29,578 nt of DNA. It comes from an uncultured Bacteroidota bacterium (GTDB lineage Bacteria; Bacteroidota; Bacteroidia; Flavobacteriales; Flavobacteriaceae). Position numbers and translations under genes: made by a program. The notes under the pieces are model-generated. The model saw only the letters and a list, made by a program, of their open reading frames with translations, was not told where the DNA came from and did no database searches. The DNA is taken from contig CACONV010000010.1 in NCBI GenBank assembly GCA_902628605.1, positions 1-29,578 on the forward strand, written 5' to 3'. Positions 8,742 through 19,923 of the stretch are shown here, one piece after another. How positions within the stretch are numbered: the first letter of the stretch is position 1; every line of letters starts with the position of its first letter.

Positions 8742-11700
8742 TTATATTTTAAATTTTTCCTGTTCTTCTTCCTCTTGCTTATTTACAAGCAGACTCGTAT
8801 ACTCGTCTTTAGATCCAACTATAACGTCATTATACTCCCGCAAACCTGTTCCAGCAGGGATTTTATGTCCAACTATTACATTTTCCTTTAATCCCCCCAA
8901 ATTATCTTCTTTTCCATTTACAGCAGCTTCATTTAAAACTTTTGTTGTTTCTTGGAATGAGGCTGCTGAAATAAAGGATTTAGTTTGCAACGATGCTCTT
9001 GTAATTCCTTGGAGTTCAGGCGTAGCTGTTGCCGGCTTAGCGTCTCTTGCAGTTACGATATTTTTGCCCTCTCTCTTCAAAAGTGAATTCTCATCTCTCA
9101 AATTACGTGATGATATCATTTGCCCCAATTTAAGATTTACAGAATCTCCAGCCTCTTCAACTATTTTTTTACCAAATAAAGAATCATTTTCATTAATAAA
9201 GTCGTCTTTGTGAATTAACTGATCTTCCAAAAATAAAGTGTCTCCAGGATCATTAATTTTAACTTTTCTCATCATTTGCCTAACAATAACTTCAAAATGT
9301 TTATCATTAATTTTTACACCTTGTAATCTATAAACCTCTTGCACTTCATTAACTAAATACTGTTGCACTGCTGACGGTCCTTTTATCTTAAGTATATCAA
9401 CAGGAGTTATTGAACCATCTGATAGAGGCATACCAGCTTTTACAAAATCATTTTCTTGTACTAAAATCTGATTTGATAGTTTAACTAAGTATTTTTTAAC
9501 ATCATCAAACTTAGACTTTACTATTATTTCCCTATTACCTCTTTTAATTTTTCCAAATGAAACGACACCATCAATTTCAGAGACAACCGCAGGGTTTGAT
9601 GGATTTCTTGCTTCAAAGAGTTCGGTAACCCTAGGAAGACCACCAGTAATGTCACCTGACTTGGCAGATTTTCTTGGTATTTTAACTAATATTTTACCCT
9701 CTTTAATCTTTTCATTGTCATCTACTATCAAGTGAGCACCTACAGGTAAATTATAAGATCTCAGGGTCTCACCTTTACTATTCAGGATTAAAATAGTTGG
9801 TATAAGTTTTTTATTTCTAGATTCTGAAATTACTTTTTCTTGAAATCCCGTTTGTTCATCTATTTCAACCTGGTAAGTTGTACCAGCTTCAATATTTTCA
9901 TAAGATATTTTACCTGAAAATTCGGACACTATCACTCCGTTGAATGGATCCCAAGAACATATTAAATCATCTTTTTTAACCTTAGCGCCATTTTTTATAT
10001 TTAAAGTTGAGCCATAAGGAATTATATTAGAACTTAATATATTTTTAGAATCTTGATCAATAATGTGAATCTCAGTAGTTCTGGAAATCACAATATTTGA
10101 TGCTTTCCCTTCATTATCAAGCGATTTTACAATTTTTAGATCATCTATCTTAGCAATTCCATCATGTTTAGAAAACAATTGGCTTTCCTCTGATATATTT
10201 CCAGCAACACCCCCTACATGAAAGGTTCTAAGCGTTAATTGTGTTCCAGGTTCTCCGATAGACTGGGCAGCAACTACACCGACAGCCTCACCTTTTTGAA
10301 CCATTTTTCCAGTTGCTAAATTACGACCATAACAAGAGGAACAAATACCTTTCTTGGCTTCACAAGTTAAGGGTGACCTGACCTCTATGGATTCTATTGG
10401 TAAAGTATCAATAAATTCAGAAACTGAATCATTTATTTCTTCTGTTGCATGAACTAATATTTCTCCATCTATAGGATTAATGATATCTTCCAGAGCAACT
10501 CTTCCTCGAATCCGATCGGATAGTGTTTCAACAATTTCCTCGTTTTTCTTTAAAGGCTTAATCTCGATTCCTCGTAAAGTTCCACAGTCAACCTCTGTGA
10601 TTATAACATCCTGAGAAACATCAACAAGACGTCTAGTCAAATAACCAGCGTCTGCAGTTTTTAAAGCCGTATCTGCCAATCCTTTTCTAGCCCCATGTGT
10701 TGAAATAAAATATTCTAAAATTGAAAGGCCTTCCTTAAAGTTTGAAAGTATTGGATTTTCTATAATTTCTCCTCCACCTGCAGTTGATTTTTTGGGTTTT
10801 GCCATAAGACCTCTCATACCGGTTAATTGTCTAATTTGTTCTTTAGAACCCCTAGCTCCGGAGTCCAGCATCATATATACCGAGTTAAATCCCTGCTGAT
10901 CCTCACTTATTTTTTTCATTGCAAGACTTGTTAAGTGGGAATTTGTTGAGGTCCATACATCTATAATCTGGTTATATCTCTCATTATTAGTAATTAAACC
11001 CATGTTATAGTTTCCTAGTATATTATCAACTTTACCATTTGCTTGACTGATTAAGGTAGTTTTTTCAGAAGGGATGATGATGTCGCCTAAACTGAAAGAA
11101 AGTCCACCTTTAAATGCAAAACCGTAACCCATATTTTTGATTTTATCTAAAAACTCTGAAGTCTCTGGAACACTAGTTTCTTTTAATATTTTTCCAATAA
11201 TATCTCTCAAATTTTTCTTAGTTAAAACTTCGTTGAAAAAACCAGCATTTTTTGGAACTACTTCATTAAAAAGAACTCTACCTACAGTAGTTTCAATTAT
11301 TGACCCTTTATTTTCACTACCATTAGATAAATTTTCAACTTTAATATTGATAATAGCATTTAAGTCAACTTTCTTTTCATTATAAGCTATATGAACTTCA
11401 TCAACAGAGTAAAAAGTAAGACCTTCTCCAAGCACCGGATATTCTTCTGTGGATTTTCGTGCCTTAGTCATGTAATATAGACCTAGAACCATATCTTGAG
11501 AAGGCACAGTAACTGGAGAACCATTAGCAGGATTTAGAATATTATGGGAGGCAAGCATTAATAGCTGTGATTCTAGAATAGCTTCTGGACCCAAAGGAAG
11601 GTGGACTGCCATTTGATCACCATCAAAATCTGCGTTAAAAGCAGTACACACTAGAGGGTGTAGTTGTATAGCTTTGCCTTCAATTAATTTAGGTTGGAAA

Positions 11701-13058
11701 GCTTGAATACCAAGTCTATGGAGTGTAGGTGCCCTATTTAACAAAACAGGATGGCCTTTTAATACATTTTCTAAAATATCCCAAACCACAGGCTCTTTTC
11801 GATCTATAATTTTTTTTGCTGATTTAACTGTTTTAACAATACCTCTTTCAATAAGTTTTCTTGTTATAAACGGCTTGTATAGTTCAGCGGCCATATCTTT
11901 GGGCAAACCACATTCATATAATTTTAACTCTGGACCAACAACAATTACTGAGCGGGCTGAATAATCTACCCTTTTTCCTAATAAATTTTGTCTGAACCTT
12001 CCTTGTTTACCTTTTAGTGAGTCTGACAAAGACTTTAAAGGTCTGTTAGAATCTGTTTTAACCGCGGATGATTTTCTTGTGTTATCAAACAAAGAGTCGA
12101 CTGATTCCTGCAGCATTCTTTTTTCATTCCGTAATATAACTTCAGGTGCTTTAATCTCGACGAGTCTTTTTAGTCTATTATTTCTTATAATTACCCTTCT
12201 GTATAAGTCATTTAGGTCTGAGGTTGCAAATCTTCCACCATCAAGAGGAACTAGAGGTCTCAATTCTGGAGGAATAACGGGTATAACTTTCATTATCATC
12301 CATTCGGGTTTGTTTTCCTTTCTACTATCCGCATCCTTGAATGCTTCAACAACCTGTAACCTTTTTAAAGCTTCTGTCTTCCTTTGCTTAGATGTTTCAT
12401 TGTTAGCTTTATGTCTCAATTCATACGAGAGACTTTCTAAATCAATTCTAGAAAGGAGTTCAATTAAACATTCTGCTCCCATTTTAGCAATAAACTTTTT
12501 AGGATCACTGTCATCTAGATACTGATTCTCTTCAGGTAGTCTTTCTCTAACGTTTAAATATTCTTCTTCAGTTAAAAAATCCATTTTTTGAAGTTTTTCT
12601 CCGTCATCATTAACAGCTTCTCCTGGTTCAATTACCACATATCTTTCATAGTAAATAATCATATCAAGCTTTTTGGATGCAAGACCTAGGAGGTACCCTA
12701 TTTTATTAGGTAATGACCTAAAATACCATATGTGTGCGACCGGAACAACTAAATTAATGTGACCAACTCTATCTCTTCTTACTTTTTTTTCAGTTACTTC
12801 AACACCACATCTATCGCAAATAATTCCCTTGTAACGAATTCTTTTGTATTTACCACACGCACATTCAAAATCCTTTACCGGACCAAATATTCTTTCACAA
12901 AATAAACCATCTCTTTCAGGTTTATGCGTGCGATAATTAATTGTTTCAGGTTTTAGAACCTCACCTCGAGAGTGATTTAAAATCACCTCAGGAGAAGATA
13001 ATCCTATTGAAATCTTATCGAATTTTTTTTGTGTTAAATTTTCATTATCTCTTTTCAT
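8742..13058 (-). CDS. rpoC: DNA-directed RNA polymerase subunit beta'
   Basis: The largest core subunit, forming the clamp and half of the active site. The 1438 residues are a full-length Bacteroidota beta'. The N-terminal zinc site is Cys66, Cys68, Cys81 and Cys84 ([19 protein letters not shown]). The catalytic magnesium motif NADFDGDQM gives Asp477, Asp479 and Asp481. The second zinc site is made by the Cys of [10 protein letters not shown] and the cluster [33 protein letters not shown] marks the trigger-loop region, with the lineage-typical insertions after it. It lies 21 bases after rpoB and 4 bases before the DUF3467-like gene. I see no frameshift or missing motif. Confidence 0.98.
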   Translation of the reverse strand: MKRDNENLTQKKFDKISIGLSSPEVILNHSRGEVLKPETINYRTHKPERDGLFCERIFGPVKDFECACGKYKRIRYKGIICDRCGVEVTEKKVRRDRVGHINLVVPVAHIWYFRSLPNKIGYLLGLASKKLDMIIYYERYVVIEPGEAVNDDGEKLQKMDFLTEEEYLNVRERLPEENQYLDDSDPKKFIAKMGAECLIELLSRIDLESLSYELRHKANNETSKQRKTEALKRLQVVEAFKDADSRKENKPEWMIMKVIPVIPPELRPLVPLDGGRFATSDLNDLYRRVIIRNNRLKRLVEIKAPEVILRNEKRMLQESVDSLFDNTRKSSAVKTDSNRPLKSLSDSLKGKQGRFRQNLLGKRVDYSARSVIVVGPELKLYECGLPKDMAAELYKPFITRKLIERGIVKTVKSAKKIIDRKEPVVWDILENVLKGHPVLLNRAPTLHRLGIQAFQPKLIEGKAIQLHPLVCTAFNADFDGDQMAVHLPLGPEAILESQLLMLASHNILNPANGSPVTVPSQDMVLGLYYMTKARKSTEEYPVLGEGLTFYSVDEVHIAYNEKKVDLNAIINIKVENLSNGSENKGSIIETTVGRVLFNEVVPKNAGFFNEVLTKKNLRDIIGKILKETSVPETSEFLDKIKNMGYGFAFKGGLSFSLGDIIIPSEKTTLISQANGKVDNILGNYNMGLITNNERYNQIIDVWTSTNSHLTSLAMKKISEDQQGFNSVYMMLDSGARGSKEQIRQLTGMRGLMAKPKKSTAGGGEIIENPILSNFKEGLSILEYFISTHGARKGLADTALKTADAGYLTRRLVDVSQDVIITEVDCGTLRGIEIKPLKKNEEIVETLSDRIRGRVALEDIINPIDGEILVHATEEINDSVSEFIDTLPIESIEVRSPLTCEAKKGICSSCYGRNLATGKMVQKGEAVGVVAAQSIGEPGTQLTLRTFHVGGVAGNISEESQLFSKHDGIAKIDDLKIVKSLDNEGKASNIVISRTTEIHIIDQDSKNILSSNIIPYGSTLNIKNGAKVKKDDLICSWDPFNGVIVSEFSGKISYENIEAGTTYQVEIDEQTGFQEKVISESRNKKLIPTILILNSKGETLRSYNLPVGAHLIVDDNEKIKEGKILVKIPRKSAKSGDITGGLPRVTELFEARNPSNPAVVSEIDGVVSFGKIKRGNREIIVKSKFDDVKKYLVKLSNQILVQENDFVKAGMPLSDGSITPVDILKIKGPSAVQQYLVNEVQEVYRLQGVKINDKHFEVIVRQMMRKVKINDPGDTLFLEDQLIHKDDFINENDSLFGKKIVEEAGDSVNLKLGQMISSRNLRDENSLLKREGKNIVTARDAKPATATPELQGITRASLQTKSFISAASFQETTKVLNEAAVNGKEDNLGGLKENVIVGHKIPAGTGLREYNDVIVGSKDEYTSLLVNKQEEEEQEKFKI

Positions 13059-13079
13059 GAACTTTATATAAAATTATTT

Positions 13080-16000
13080 CTATTCTTCTAGTCTAATATC
13101 TAGCCCTAAACCTTTTAATTCGTGCATAAGAACGTTAAATGATTCCGGTAAACCTGGATCAGGTAAAGTTTCTCCCTTTACAATTGACTCATAAGTTTTG
13201 GCTCTTCCTAATACGTCATCCGATTTTACGGTAAGAATCTCTTGTAAAGTACTTGAGGCACCATAAGCTTCAAGAGCCCAAACCTCCATTTCACCAAATC
13301 TTTGGCCTCCAAACTGAGCCTTCCCTCCAAGAGGTTGTTGAGTTATTAATGAATAAGGACCAATTGACCTAGAGTGCATTTTATCATCAACCATATGTCC
13401 TAATTTTAGCATATAAATTACACCTACAGTGGCTGGTTGATCGAATCTTTCTCCAGTTCCTCCGTCATAAAGATAAGTGTGACCATATTTTGGAATACCA
13501 GCGCGTTCTATAATGTCATTAATTTCCCCAGAGTTTGCTCCGTCAAATATTGGTGTGGCAAATTTTTCTCCAAGTTTTTGACCTGCCCAGCCAAGAACAG
13601 TTTCATATATTTGACCAATATTCATTCTTGATGGAACACCAAGAGGATTTAATACAATATCAACAGGTGTACCGTCCTCTAAAAACGGCATATCTTCTTG
13701 TCTTACAATTCTAGCTACGATTCCTTTATTTCCATGACGTCCAGCCATTTTATCTCCAACTTTTAATTTTCTTTTTTTAGCTATGTAAACCTTCGCTAAT
13801 TTTTTAACACCTGCTGGCAGCTCATCTCCAACACTAATAGTAAACTTCTCTCTTCTTAGAGAACCTTGTAAATCGTTTTCTTTAATCTTGTAGTTATGAA
13901 TAAGATCAGCCACTAGTCTATTTGTCTCAGATGATGTTGTCCACATGCCTTTAGTTAAATGAGTAAAATCATCAACTTTGTTCAAAAGTTTAAGCGTATA
14001 CTTTTTCCCTTTTGGTAAAACTTCTTCACCTAAATCATTTTGAACACCTTGTGAAGTTTTTCCATTGACAATTACGAATAGTTTTTCAACCATTAGAGCA
14101 TGAAGATCTCTAAATTTTTTTTCATATCTTTTTTCAAGTTCTTCTAGCTCAATCTTATCTTGATTTCTTTTTCGCTTGTCTTTGATAGATCTTGTAAAAA
14201 GTTTTTTGTCTATTACTATTCCTCTTAGTGATGGAGGTGCTTTTAAAGATGCATCTTTGACGTCTCCTGCTTTATCACCAAAAATTGCCCTTAGGAGTTT
14301 CTCTTCAGGTGTAGGATCTGATTCTCCTTTGGGAGTAATTTTACCAATTAAAATGTCTCCAGGATTGACTTCTGCTCCTACTCTAATCATCCCATATTCG
14401 TCAAGATCTTTTGTTGCTTCTTCACTAACATTTGGAATATCATTGGTCAATTCTTCAGAACCTAGCTTGGTATCCCTTACATCAAGCGAATATTCATCTA
14501 TATGGATTGAGGTGAAAATATCATCTCTTACAACTTTTTCGGATATGACTATAGCATCTTCGAAATTATAGCCTTTCCATGGCATAAAAGCCACCTTCAT
14601 ATTTCGACCAAGAGCAAGTTCACCATTTTGAGTAGCATAACCTTGACATAGAACTTGACCTTTTAGGACCTTATCGCCCTTTTGAACGATTGGCTTTAGA
14701 TTTATACATGTTCCTTGGTTAGTTTTTCTAAATTTTATTAAATCATATTCCTTAACATCCTCATCAAAACGAACCATTTTTTCTTCTTCTGAAAAACTAT
14801 AGTTTATAATTATTTTTTCAGAATCAACGTATTCAACAATTCCATTCCCTTCTGAATTTACCAGAACCCTTGAATCAGAGGCAACTTGTCTCTCTAGCCC
14901 TGTGCCAACTATTGGGGCCTCTGGCTTAAGAAGAGGTACAGCCTGCCTCATCATATTTGACCCCATCAAAGCACGGTTAGCATCATCATGTTCTAGAAAA
15001 GGAATCAAAGACGCGGAAATTGATGCAATTTGGTTAGGCGCAACATCTGTATAATCTACATTTTTGGGATCAACTACAGGATAATCAGCCTCTTGTCTAA
15101 CAATAATTTTTTCTGCAGTTATTTTGCCCTTTTCAGAGAAAGGAATATTAGCTTGGGCGATCAATTTATTTTCTTCCTCCTCAGCACTTAAATAGACATG
15201 ATTTTTCAAATCAATTACCCCATTATTAACTTTTCGATATGGGGTTTCTATAAAACCTAGCGAGTTTACTTTTGCAAATACACCTAGAGACGAAATAAGT
15301 CCAATGTTTGGTCCCTCAGGAGTTTCAATTGGACAAAGACGCCCATAATGAGTGTAATGAACATCCCTGACTTCAAACCCAGCTCTTTCCCTTGACAAGC
15401 CTCCAGGACCCAGAGCTGATAATCTTCTTTTATGTGTAATTTCAGCAAGTGGGTTAGTTTGGTCCATAAATTGAGAAAGTTGGTTTGTTCCAAAAAAAGT
15501 ATTGATGACAGAAGACAGAGTTTTAGCATTAATCAAATCAATTGGAGTAAAAACTTCATTATCCCTCACATTCATCCTTTCTCTTATGGTTCTTGCCATT
15601 CGAGCAAGTCCTACTCCAAACTGAGTAGATAATTGTTCGCCAACTGTCCTGACTCGTCGATTTGACAAATGATCAATATCATCAATCTCAGCTTTGGAAT
15701 TGACAAGCTCAATTAAATATTTAATAATAGTAATTATATCCTGCTTTGTAAGTACTTGTTTATCCAATTCAATGTCATTACCGAGTTTCTTATTCATTCT
15801 ATATCTACCCACCTCTCCCAAGTTGTATCTTTGGTCAGAAAAAAACAGCTTATCAATTATGCCTCTTGCAGTTTCTTCATCTGGAGGTTCAGCATTTCTC
15901 AATTGTCTATAAATGTGCTCTACAGCCTCTTTTTCAGTGTTGGTAGGATCTTTTTGTAATGTGTTATGAATAATTGCGTAATCAGACATATGTGCGTCAA

Positions 16001-16889
16001 CCTTGTGTAATAATATAGTTTTGACTCCTGTCTCAACTATTTCATTAACATGATTTTTTTCTATAATAGTATCTCTATCAATCACGATTTCATTTCGTTC
16101 AATAGAAACTACTTCACCGGTGTCCTCGTCAACAAAATCTTCATGCCATGTATTCAATACTCTGGCTGCGAGTTTTCTTCCAATCACTTTCTTAATGCCT
16201 GTTTTAGTAACTTTAAACTCTTCAGCCAAGTCAAAAATTTCTAAGATATCTTTATCACTTTCGTATCCTATTGCTCTAAAAAGAGTTGTAACCGGTAGTT
16301 TTTTCTTTCTGTCAATATAAGCATACATAACATTGTTGATATCAGTGGCAAACTCAATCCATGAACCTTTAAAAGGAATTACTCTCGCAGAATATAATTT
16401 AGTTCCGTTGGCATGGAATGACTGTCCAAAAAATACTCCTGGAGATCTGTGAAGTTGAGAGACAACAATTCTTTCAGCCCCATTAATTATAAATGTTCCA
16501 CTGGGAGTCATATAAGGTATAGTCCCCAAAAAAACATCCTGAACTATAGTCTCAAAATCCTCATGCTCAGGGTCTGTACAAAATAATTTTAATCTAGCCT
16601 TTAATGGTACTGAGTAAGTAAGTCCTCTTTCAATACATTCTTGGATAGAATATCTGGGAGGATCAACGAAATAGTCTAAAAACTCCAAGACAAATTGATT
16701 TCTTGTATCAGTTATCGGGAAGTTTTCTTTAAAAGTGTTAAAAAGACCTTCTTCAGCCCTTTCTGCGGATTTTGTCTCAAGTTGAAAAAAATCTTGAAAA
16801 GATTTTATCTGGATGTCAAGAAAATCTGGATATTCAGCTGTGAGTTTTGAAGACGCAAAACTGAATCTGTTATTATTATTTTTATGCAT
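13080..16889 (-). CDS. rpoB: DNA-directed RNA polymerase subunit beta
   Basis: Core subunit forming the other half of the active site and the rifampicin pocket. The 1269 residues are full length for this phylum. The rifampicin-resistance region reads [20 protein letters not shown] followed by LSALGPGG. Its Asp476, His486 and Ser491 correspond to E. coli Asp516, His526 and Ser531, so the common target residues are of the sensitive type. [34 protein letters not shown] and the active-site lysine region [15 protein letters not shown] are intact. It starts with ATG 52 bases after rplL, with no convincing promoter in the spacer, so it is probably read through from the ribosomal-protein genes. Confidence 0.98.
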   Translation of the reverse strand: MHKNNNNRFSFASSKLTAEYPDFLDIQIKSFQDFFQLETKSAERAEEGLFNTFKENFPITDTRNQFVLEFLDYFVDPPRYSIQECIERGLTYSVPLKARLKLFCTDPEHEDFETIVQDVFLGTIPYMTPSGTFIINGAERIVVSQLHRSPGVFFGQSFHANGTKLYSARVIPFKGSWIEFATDINNVMYAYIDRKKKLPVTTLFRAIGYESDKDILEIFDLAEEFKVTKTGIKKVIGRKLAARVLNTWHEDFVDEDTGEVVSIERNEIVIDRDTIIEKNHVNEIVETGVKTILLHKVDAHMSDYAIIHNTLQKDPTNTEKEAVEHIYRQLRNAEPPDEETARGIIDKLFFSDQRYNLGEVGRYRMNKKLGNDIELDKQVLTKQDIITIIKYLIELVNSKAEIDDIDHLSNRRVRTVGEQLSTQFGVGLARMARTIRERMNVRDNEVFTPIDLINAKTLSSVINTFFGTNQLSQFMDQTNPLAEITHKRRLSALGPGGLSRERAGFEVRDVHYTHYGRLCPIETPEGPNIGLISSLGVFAKVNSLGFIETPYRKVNNGVIDLKNHVYLSAEEEENKLIAQANIPFSEKGKITAEKIIVRQEADYPVVDPKNVDYTDVAPNQIASISASLIPFLEHDDANRALMGSNMMRQAVPLLKPEAPIVGTGLERQVASDSRVLVNSEGNGIVEYVDSEKIIINYSFSEEEKMVRFDEDVKEYDLIKFRKTNQGTCINLKPIVQKGDKVLKGQVLCQGYATQNGELALGRNMKVAFMPWKGYNFEDAIVISEKVVRDDIFTSIHIDEYSLDVRDTKLGSEELTNDIPNVSEEATKDLDEYGMIRVGAEVNPGDILIGKITPKGESDPTPEEKLLRAIFGDKAGDVKDASLKAPPSLRGIVIDKKLFTRSIKDKRKRNQDKIELEELEKRYEKKFRDLHALMVEKLFVIVNGKTSQGVQNDLGEEVLPKGKKYTLKLLNKVDDFTHLTKGMWTTSSETNRLVADLIHNYKIKENDLQGSLRREKFTISVGDELPAGVKKLAKVYIAKKRKLKVGDKMAGRHGNKGIVARIVRQEDMPFLEDGTPVDIVLNPLGVPSRMNIGQIYETVLGWAGQKLGEKFATPIFDGANSGEINDIIERAGIPKYGHTYLYDGGTGERFDQPATVGVIYMLKLGHMVDDKMHSRSIGPYSLITQQPLGGKAQFGGQRFGEMEVWALEAYGASSTLQEILTVKSDDVLGRAKTYESIVKGETLPDPGLPESFNVLMHELKGLGLDIRLEE

Positions 16890-16941
16890 TATGGATAATA
16901 GTTAAAATTGAAAAGATTAAAATTTGTGCTTCAATAAAAAA

Positions 16942-17322
16942 TTATGACAATTCTACTTCAGCCCCGGACTCCTCAAGAGATTTTTTCATCCCTTCAGCCT
17001 CATCCTTCGAAACACCCTCTTTTATTGGGGAGGGAGCATTGTCAACTAAATCCTTAGCCTCTTTTAGCCCCAACCCTGTCAATTCTTTAACTAATTTAAC
17101 TACTGCTAATTTTGAACCTCCAGCTGCTTTCAAAACCACATTGAATTCAGTTTTTTCCTCAGCTGAAGAGTCCCCATCTACTGACCCTGCTGCTGGAACA
17201 GCTACTGCTGCTGCTGCTGCTGGTTCAATACCATGCTCTTCTTTTAGTATATTTGCAAGTTCGTTCACTTCTTTTACGGTTAAACCAACCAATTTATCTG
17301 CGAAATCCTTTAAATCTGCCAT
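16942..17322 (-). CDS. rplL: 50S ribosomal protein L7/L12
   Basis: Stalk protein that recruits and stimulates translation GTPases; several copies bind L10. The 126 residues have the N-terminal dimerisation helices ([23 protein letters not shown]), an Ala/Gly/Ser hinge at about 34-53 encoded partly by repeated GCN codons, and the C-terminal factor-binding domain with [19 protein letters not shown] and the conserved [13 protein letters not shown] helix. It follows rplJ by 40 bases, a spacer that contains four TTTA repeats. Confidence 0.97.
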   Translation of the reverse strand: MADLKDFADKLVGLTVKEVNELANILKEEHGIEPAAAAAVAVPAAGSVDGDSSAEEKTEFNVVLKAAGGSKLAVVKLVKELTGLGLKEAKDLVDNAPSPIKEGVSKDEAEGMKKSLEESGAEVELS

Positions 17323-17349
17323 GACTTTCTATTTATTAATTATTATTTG

Positions 17350-17365
17350 TTTATTTATTTATTTA
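17350..17365. repeat. Four tandem TTTA units at the rplJ-rplL junction
   Basis: The tetranucleotide TTTA occurs four times in a row; on the coding strand it reads TAAA x4 and includes the rplJ stop codon (17363-17365). A copy-number change would alter the rplJ-rplL spacing but not the proteins. Probably a by-product of the AT-rich composition. Confidence 0.85.
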
Positions 17366-17881
17366 TTGTTTCTCTGATAATTTTTTAATTATACCACTAA
17401 TTTTATTACTACCTGATTTTAATGATAATAATACATCATTAATTGGGGACATTAATAGAGTCATTATTTCACCAATTAATTCATCTTTTGACTTCAGGTC
17501 AGCTAGAACATTTATTTTATCGTCACCAATATATATTGACTCCTCAACAAAAGCACCTTTTAAGACAGGCTTATCAAACTTCTTTCTGAAATCCTTAATT
17601 AATTTAGCAGGTATATTTCCTTTCTCTGAAAACATAACTGAAGTATTACCTTTAAGAGTAGTTTTTAAATCTCCAAACTCCTTTCCACTATCTTCCATAG
17701 CTTTTTTAAGTAAAGTGTTTTTAACAACTGAAAGCCGAATATTAGATTTAAAACATGCTCTCCTGAGGTCAAGAGTAGATTTAGAATCTAAACCAGCTAT
17801 ATCTGCCAAATAGAAATTAGGTGATTCTGATAAGTCTTTACTCAAAGTTTTTATTTCGATTAGCTTTTCTTCTTTGGTCAT
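17363..17881 (-). CDS. rplJ: 50S ribosomal protein L10
   Basis: Base of the L7/L12 stalk; binds 23S rRNA and carries the L7/L12 dimers on its C-terminal helix. The 172 residues show the family N-terminus (MTKEEKLIEIKTLSKDLSES, then FYLADIAGLDSKSTLDLRR), the rRNA-contact region LSVVKNTLLKKAMED and LKGNTSVMF, and a C-terminal helix ending IIKKLSEKQ. ATG start, 8 bases after rplA, so translation is probably tightly linked. The 8-base spacer leaves no room for a conventional L10 leader structure here. Confidence 0.96.
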   Translation of the reverse strand: MTKEEKLIEIKTLSKDLSESPNFYLADIAGLDSKSTLDLRRACFKSNIRLSVVKNTLLKKAMEDSGKEFGDLKTTLKGNTSVMFSEKGNIPAKLIKDFRKKFDKPVLKGAFVEESIYIGDDKINVLADLKSKDELIGEIMTLLMSPINDVLLSLKSGSNKISGIIKKLSEKQ

Positions 17882-17889
17882 AATTAAAA

Positions 17890-18576
17890 TTAAATTTTGT
17901 ATTCAATTGATATGGAGGGACTCATAGTAGATGACATATAAATACTTTTAATATATGTACCCTTTGAAGAGGAGGGTTTTAACTTTATTACTGCTTTAAT
18001 AAGTTCCTCAGCATTTTCAAATATTTTTTTTGAATCAAAAGATACCTTGCCTATGGCAGCATGTATTATTCCAGCTTTCTCAACTTTAAAATCTATCTTT
18101 CCTCCTTTTACATCAGAGACCGCCTTTTTGATGTCCATAGTTACGGTACCTGTTTTAGGGTTTGGCATTAGGCCTCTAGGCCCTAAAATTTTGCCCAGTG
18201 GACCAAGTTTCGCCATAACACTTGGTAGCGTAACAATAACATCTACATCGGTCCAACCGCCTTTGATTTTTGTTATGAATTCATCGAGTCCTATGTAATC
18301 AGCACCAGCTTCTTTAGCTTCAGTTTCTTTATCAGGTGTAACTAACGCTAAAACCTTTAAATTTTTTCCTGTTCCATTAGGAAGGGTAACAATTCCTCTA
18401 ACCATTTCGTTAGACTTTTTTGGATCAACGCCTAGCCTTATTGATAGGTCAACAGATGCATCAAATTTAACTGTAGAGATTTCTTTTACTAAAGAGGATG
18501 CTTCCAGTAAGGTATACTTTTTAGAAGAGTCTAATTTAGATACAATCGTTTTTCTTTTTCTAGAAACCTTTAGCAT
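17890..18576 (-). CDS. rplA: 50S ribosomal protein L1
   Basis: L1-stalk protein that helps eject deacylated tRNA from the ribosome and in many bacteria represses its own operon. The 228 residues carry the two-domain L1 signature: [24 protein letters not shown] near the N-terminus, the hinge [22 protein letters not shown], and the C-terminal return to domain 1 with [21 protein letters not shown]. It begins with ATG 3 bases after rplK. Confidence 0.97.
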   Translation of the reverse strand: MLKVSRKRKTIVSKLDSSKKYTLLEASSLVKEISTVKFDASVDLSIRLGVDPKKSNEMVRGIVTLPNGTGKNLKVLALVTPDKETEAKEAGADYIGLDEFITKIKGGWTDVDVIVTLPSVMAKLGPLGKILGPRGLMPNPKTGTVTMDIKKAVSDVKGGKIDFKVEKAGIIHAAIGKVSFDSKKIFENAEELIKAVIKLKPSSSKGTYIKSIYMSSTMSPSISIEYKI

Positions 18577-18579
18577 ATT

Positions 18580-19023
18580 TTAATTTTTATTTGGAAATTT
18601 ACCTGTAACAGTTAAGCCCATTGATCTGGCCGTTCCAGCAATCATTTTCATTGCTGATTCAATTTTGAACGCATTTAAATCAACTATTTTATCTTCAGCT
18701 ATTTTTTTTATTTGCTCCCATGAAACCGATGCAACTTTTTCTCTGTTTGGCTCAGACGAACCTTTTTTCACCTTTGCAGCTTCTAAAAGTTGAACAGCTG
18801 CTGGTGATGTTTTGATTATAAAGTCAAATGATTTATCTACATAAACTGAAATTTCAACAGGAAGGACTTTACCTTGTTTATCTTGTGTCCTAGCATTAAA
18901 TTGTTTGCAAAATTCCATGATATTTACACCGGCAGCTCCTAGTGCAGGACCTACTGGAGGGGACGGATTTGCAGCTCCACCTCTAATTTGTAATTTTAAA
19001 ATCTTATTAACTTCCTTAGCCAT
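18580..19023 (-). CDS. rplK: 50S ribosomal protein L11
   Basis: Part of the GTPase-associated centre; binds 23S rRNA with L10 and is needed for the stringent response through RelA-type enzymes. The 147 residues have the N-terminal [22 protein letters not shown] proline-rich segment, the thiostrepton-region prolines, and the C-terminal rRNA-binding [20 protein letters not shown] codon directly before the ATG could add one residue, but ATG at 19023 gives the standard MAKEV start, 4 bases after the nusG stop. Confidence 0.97.
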   Translation of the reverse strand: MAKEVNKILKLQIRGGAANPSPPVGPALGAAGVNIMEFCKQFNARTQDKQGKVLPVEISVYVDKSFDFIIKTSPAAVQLLEAAKVKKGSSEPNREKVASVSWEQIKKIAEDKIVDLNAFKIESAMKMIAGTARSMGLTVTGKFPNKN

Positions 19024-19027
19024 CAAA

Positions 19028-19579
19028 TTATATTTTCTCTACTTGCATGTAACTTAATTCTAGAGGAGTTTTTCTTCCAAATATTTTTACCATGACTTGC
19101 AACTTTCTTTTTTCTTCATTAACATTTTCAATTGATCCTGTAAAACCATTGAATGGGCCGTCAACAACCTTTATGTTTTCTCCTACTATATATGGAATTG
19201 AAATATGCTCTTTAGATAACTCTAATTCATCAACTTTACCAAGTAATCTATTAACTTCAGAAGGACGAAGAGGAATTGGATCTCCACCTTTAGTTTCACC
19301 TAAAAATCCGATAACATTTGTTACCGATTTGATAACATGGGGAACTTCTCCAGAAAGATCAGCTTTAATCATTATATATCCAGGATAATAAACTTTTTCT
19401 TTGTTAATTTTTTTACCATTTCTAAATTGAATTACTTTTTCTGTTGGGACAAGTATATCTTCGAGGTGGTTGTCGTAACCTAATCTACTGATTTCAGAAG
19501 ATATATAGTCCTTAATTTTAGATTCTTGACCACTTACAGCCCTAACTACGTACCATTTTTTATTTTCGACTTCTGCCAT
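19028..19579 (-). CDS. nusG: Transcription termination/antitermination protein NusG
   Basis: Binds the RNA polymerase clamp, affects pausing and Rho termination, and couples transcription to translation. The 183 residues have an NGN domain ([20 protein letters not shown], then [14 protein letters not shown] and [19 protein letters not shown]) and a C-terminal KOW domain ([25 protein letters not shown]). No insert domain is present. It lies between secE (4-base gap) and rplK, the classic order. Confidence 0.97.
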   Translation of the reverse strand: MAEVENKKWYVVRAVSGQESKIKDYISSEISRLGYDNHLEDILVPTEKVIQFRNGKKINKEKVYYPGYIMIKADLSGEVPHVIKSVTNVIGFLGETKGGDPIPLRPSEVNRLLGKVDELELSKEHISIPYIVGENIKVVDGPFNGFTGSIENVNEEKRKLQVMVKIFGRKTPLELSYMQVEKI

Positions 19580-19583
19580 TTAA

Positions 19584-19781
19584 TTATCCATTAATAATGT
19601 TAAGATATATTTTTACAATTCTTGACAAAACTGTATCAGCACCCCAAATTGCTAAAGAAAATATAAGAGAAAAGACTAATACAATCAACACAAGATTCTG
19701 TAATTCAGCTCTTGGAGTCCAGGAGACATTATTTTTAAGTTCTTCGTAAGAATTCTTTATATAATTAATAATCGTTGTCAT
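19584..19781 (-). CDS. secE: Preprotein translocase subunit SecE
   Basis: Small subunit that clamps SecY in the protein-export channel of the inner membrane. The 65 residues have the short form with one membrane span: an amphipathic helix (YIKNSYEELKNNVSWTPRAE, including the conserved V.WP/TP.. region) followed by the span LVLIVLVFSLIFSLAIWGAD and a short tail. It sits immediately after tRNA-Trp and 4 bases before nusG, as in most bacteria. Confidence 0.95.
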   Translation of the reverse strand: MTTIINYIKNSYEELKNNVSWTPRAELQNLVLIVLVFSLIFSLAIWGADTVLSRIVKIYLNIING

Positions 19782-19789
19782 TTTTAATG

Positions 19790-19862
19790 CACGGGTTGAG
19801 AGACTCGAACTCCCGACACCTAGTTTTGGAGACTAGTGCTCTACCAACTGAGCTAAACCCGT
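19790..19862 (-). tRNA. trnW: tRNA-Trp (anticodon CCA)
   Basis: A 73-base cloverleaf read on the minus strand. The 7-bp acceptor stem ACGGGTT/AACCCGT is perfect. The D arm has GCTC/GAGC around AGTTGGTA, the anticodon stem CTAGT/ACTAG is perfect, and the seven-base loop CTCCAAA gives anticodon CCA. The T arm is GGGAG/CTCTC with loop TTCGAGT and one G-T pair. The discriminator base is G, as expected for bacterial tRNA-Trp. The 3' CCA is not encoded (CAT follows) and must be added. It lies between tuf and secE. Confidence 0.97.
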
Positions 19863-19879
19863 TTAAATTTTAAATTAAA

Positions 19880-19899
19880 GTGTTTAAAAAAGTAAACAC
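19880..19899 (-). terminator. Hairpin between tuf and tRNA-Trp, possible weak terminator or processing site
   Basis: A perfect 7-bp inverted repeat, GTGTTTA/TAAACAC, with a 6-base loop. On the tuf strand it begins about 25 bases after the tuf stop and is followed by TTTAATTTAAAATTT. The stem has few G-C pairs, so as an intrinsic terminator it would be weak; it could reduce tuf read-through or protect the tuf mRNA 3' end after tRNA cleavage. Confidence 0.45.
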
Positions 19900-19923
19900 A
19901 ATCAAAAATTAAACATTCAAGTA

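Noticed and set aside
14176..14571. 131-codon open frame opposite rpoB, and similar long frames opposite tuf, rplA, nusG and rpoC
   Set aside because: Each is antisense to a strongly conserved gene, has serine/proline-rich nonsense composition and no recognisable product.
17150..17230. GCN-rich repeat in rplL as a possible unstable microsatellite
   Set aside because: It encodes the normal alanine-rich hinge of L7/L12 and is short and imperfect.
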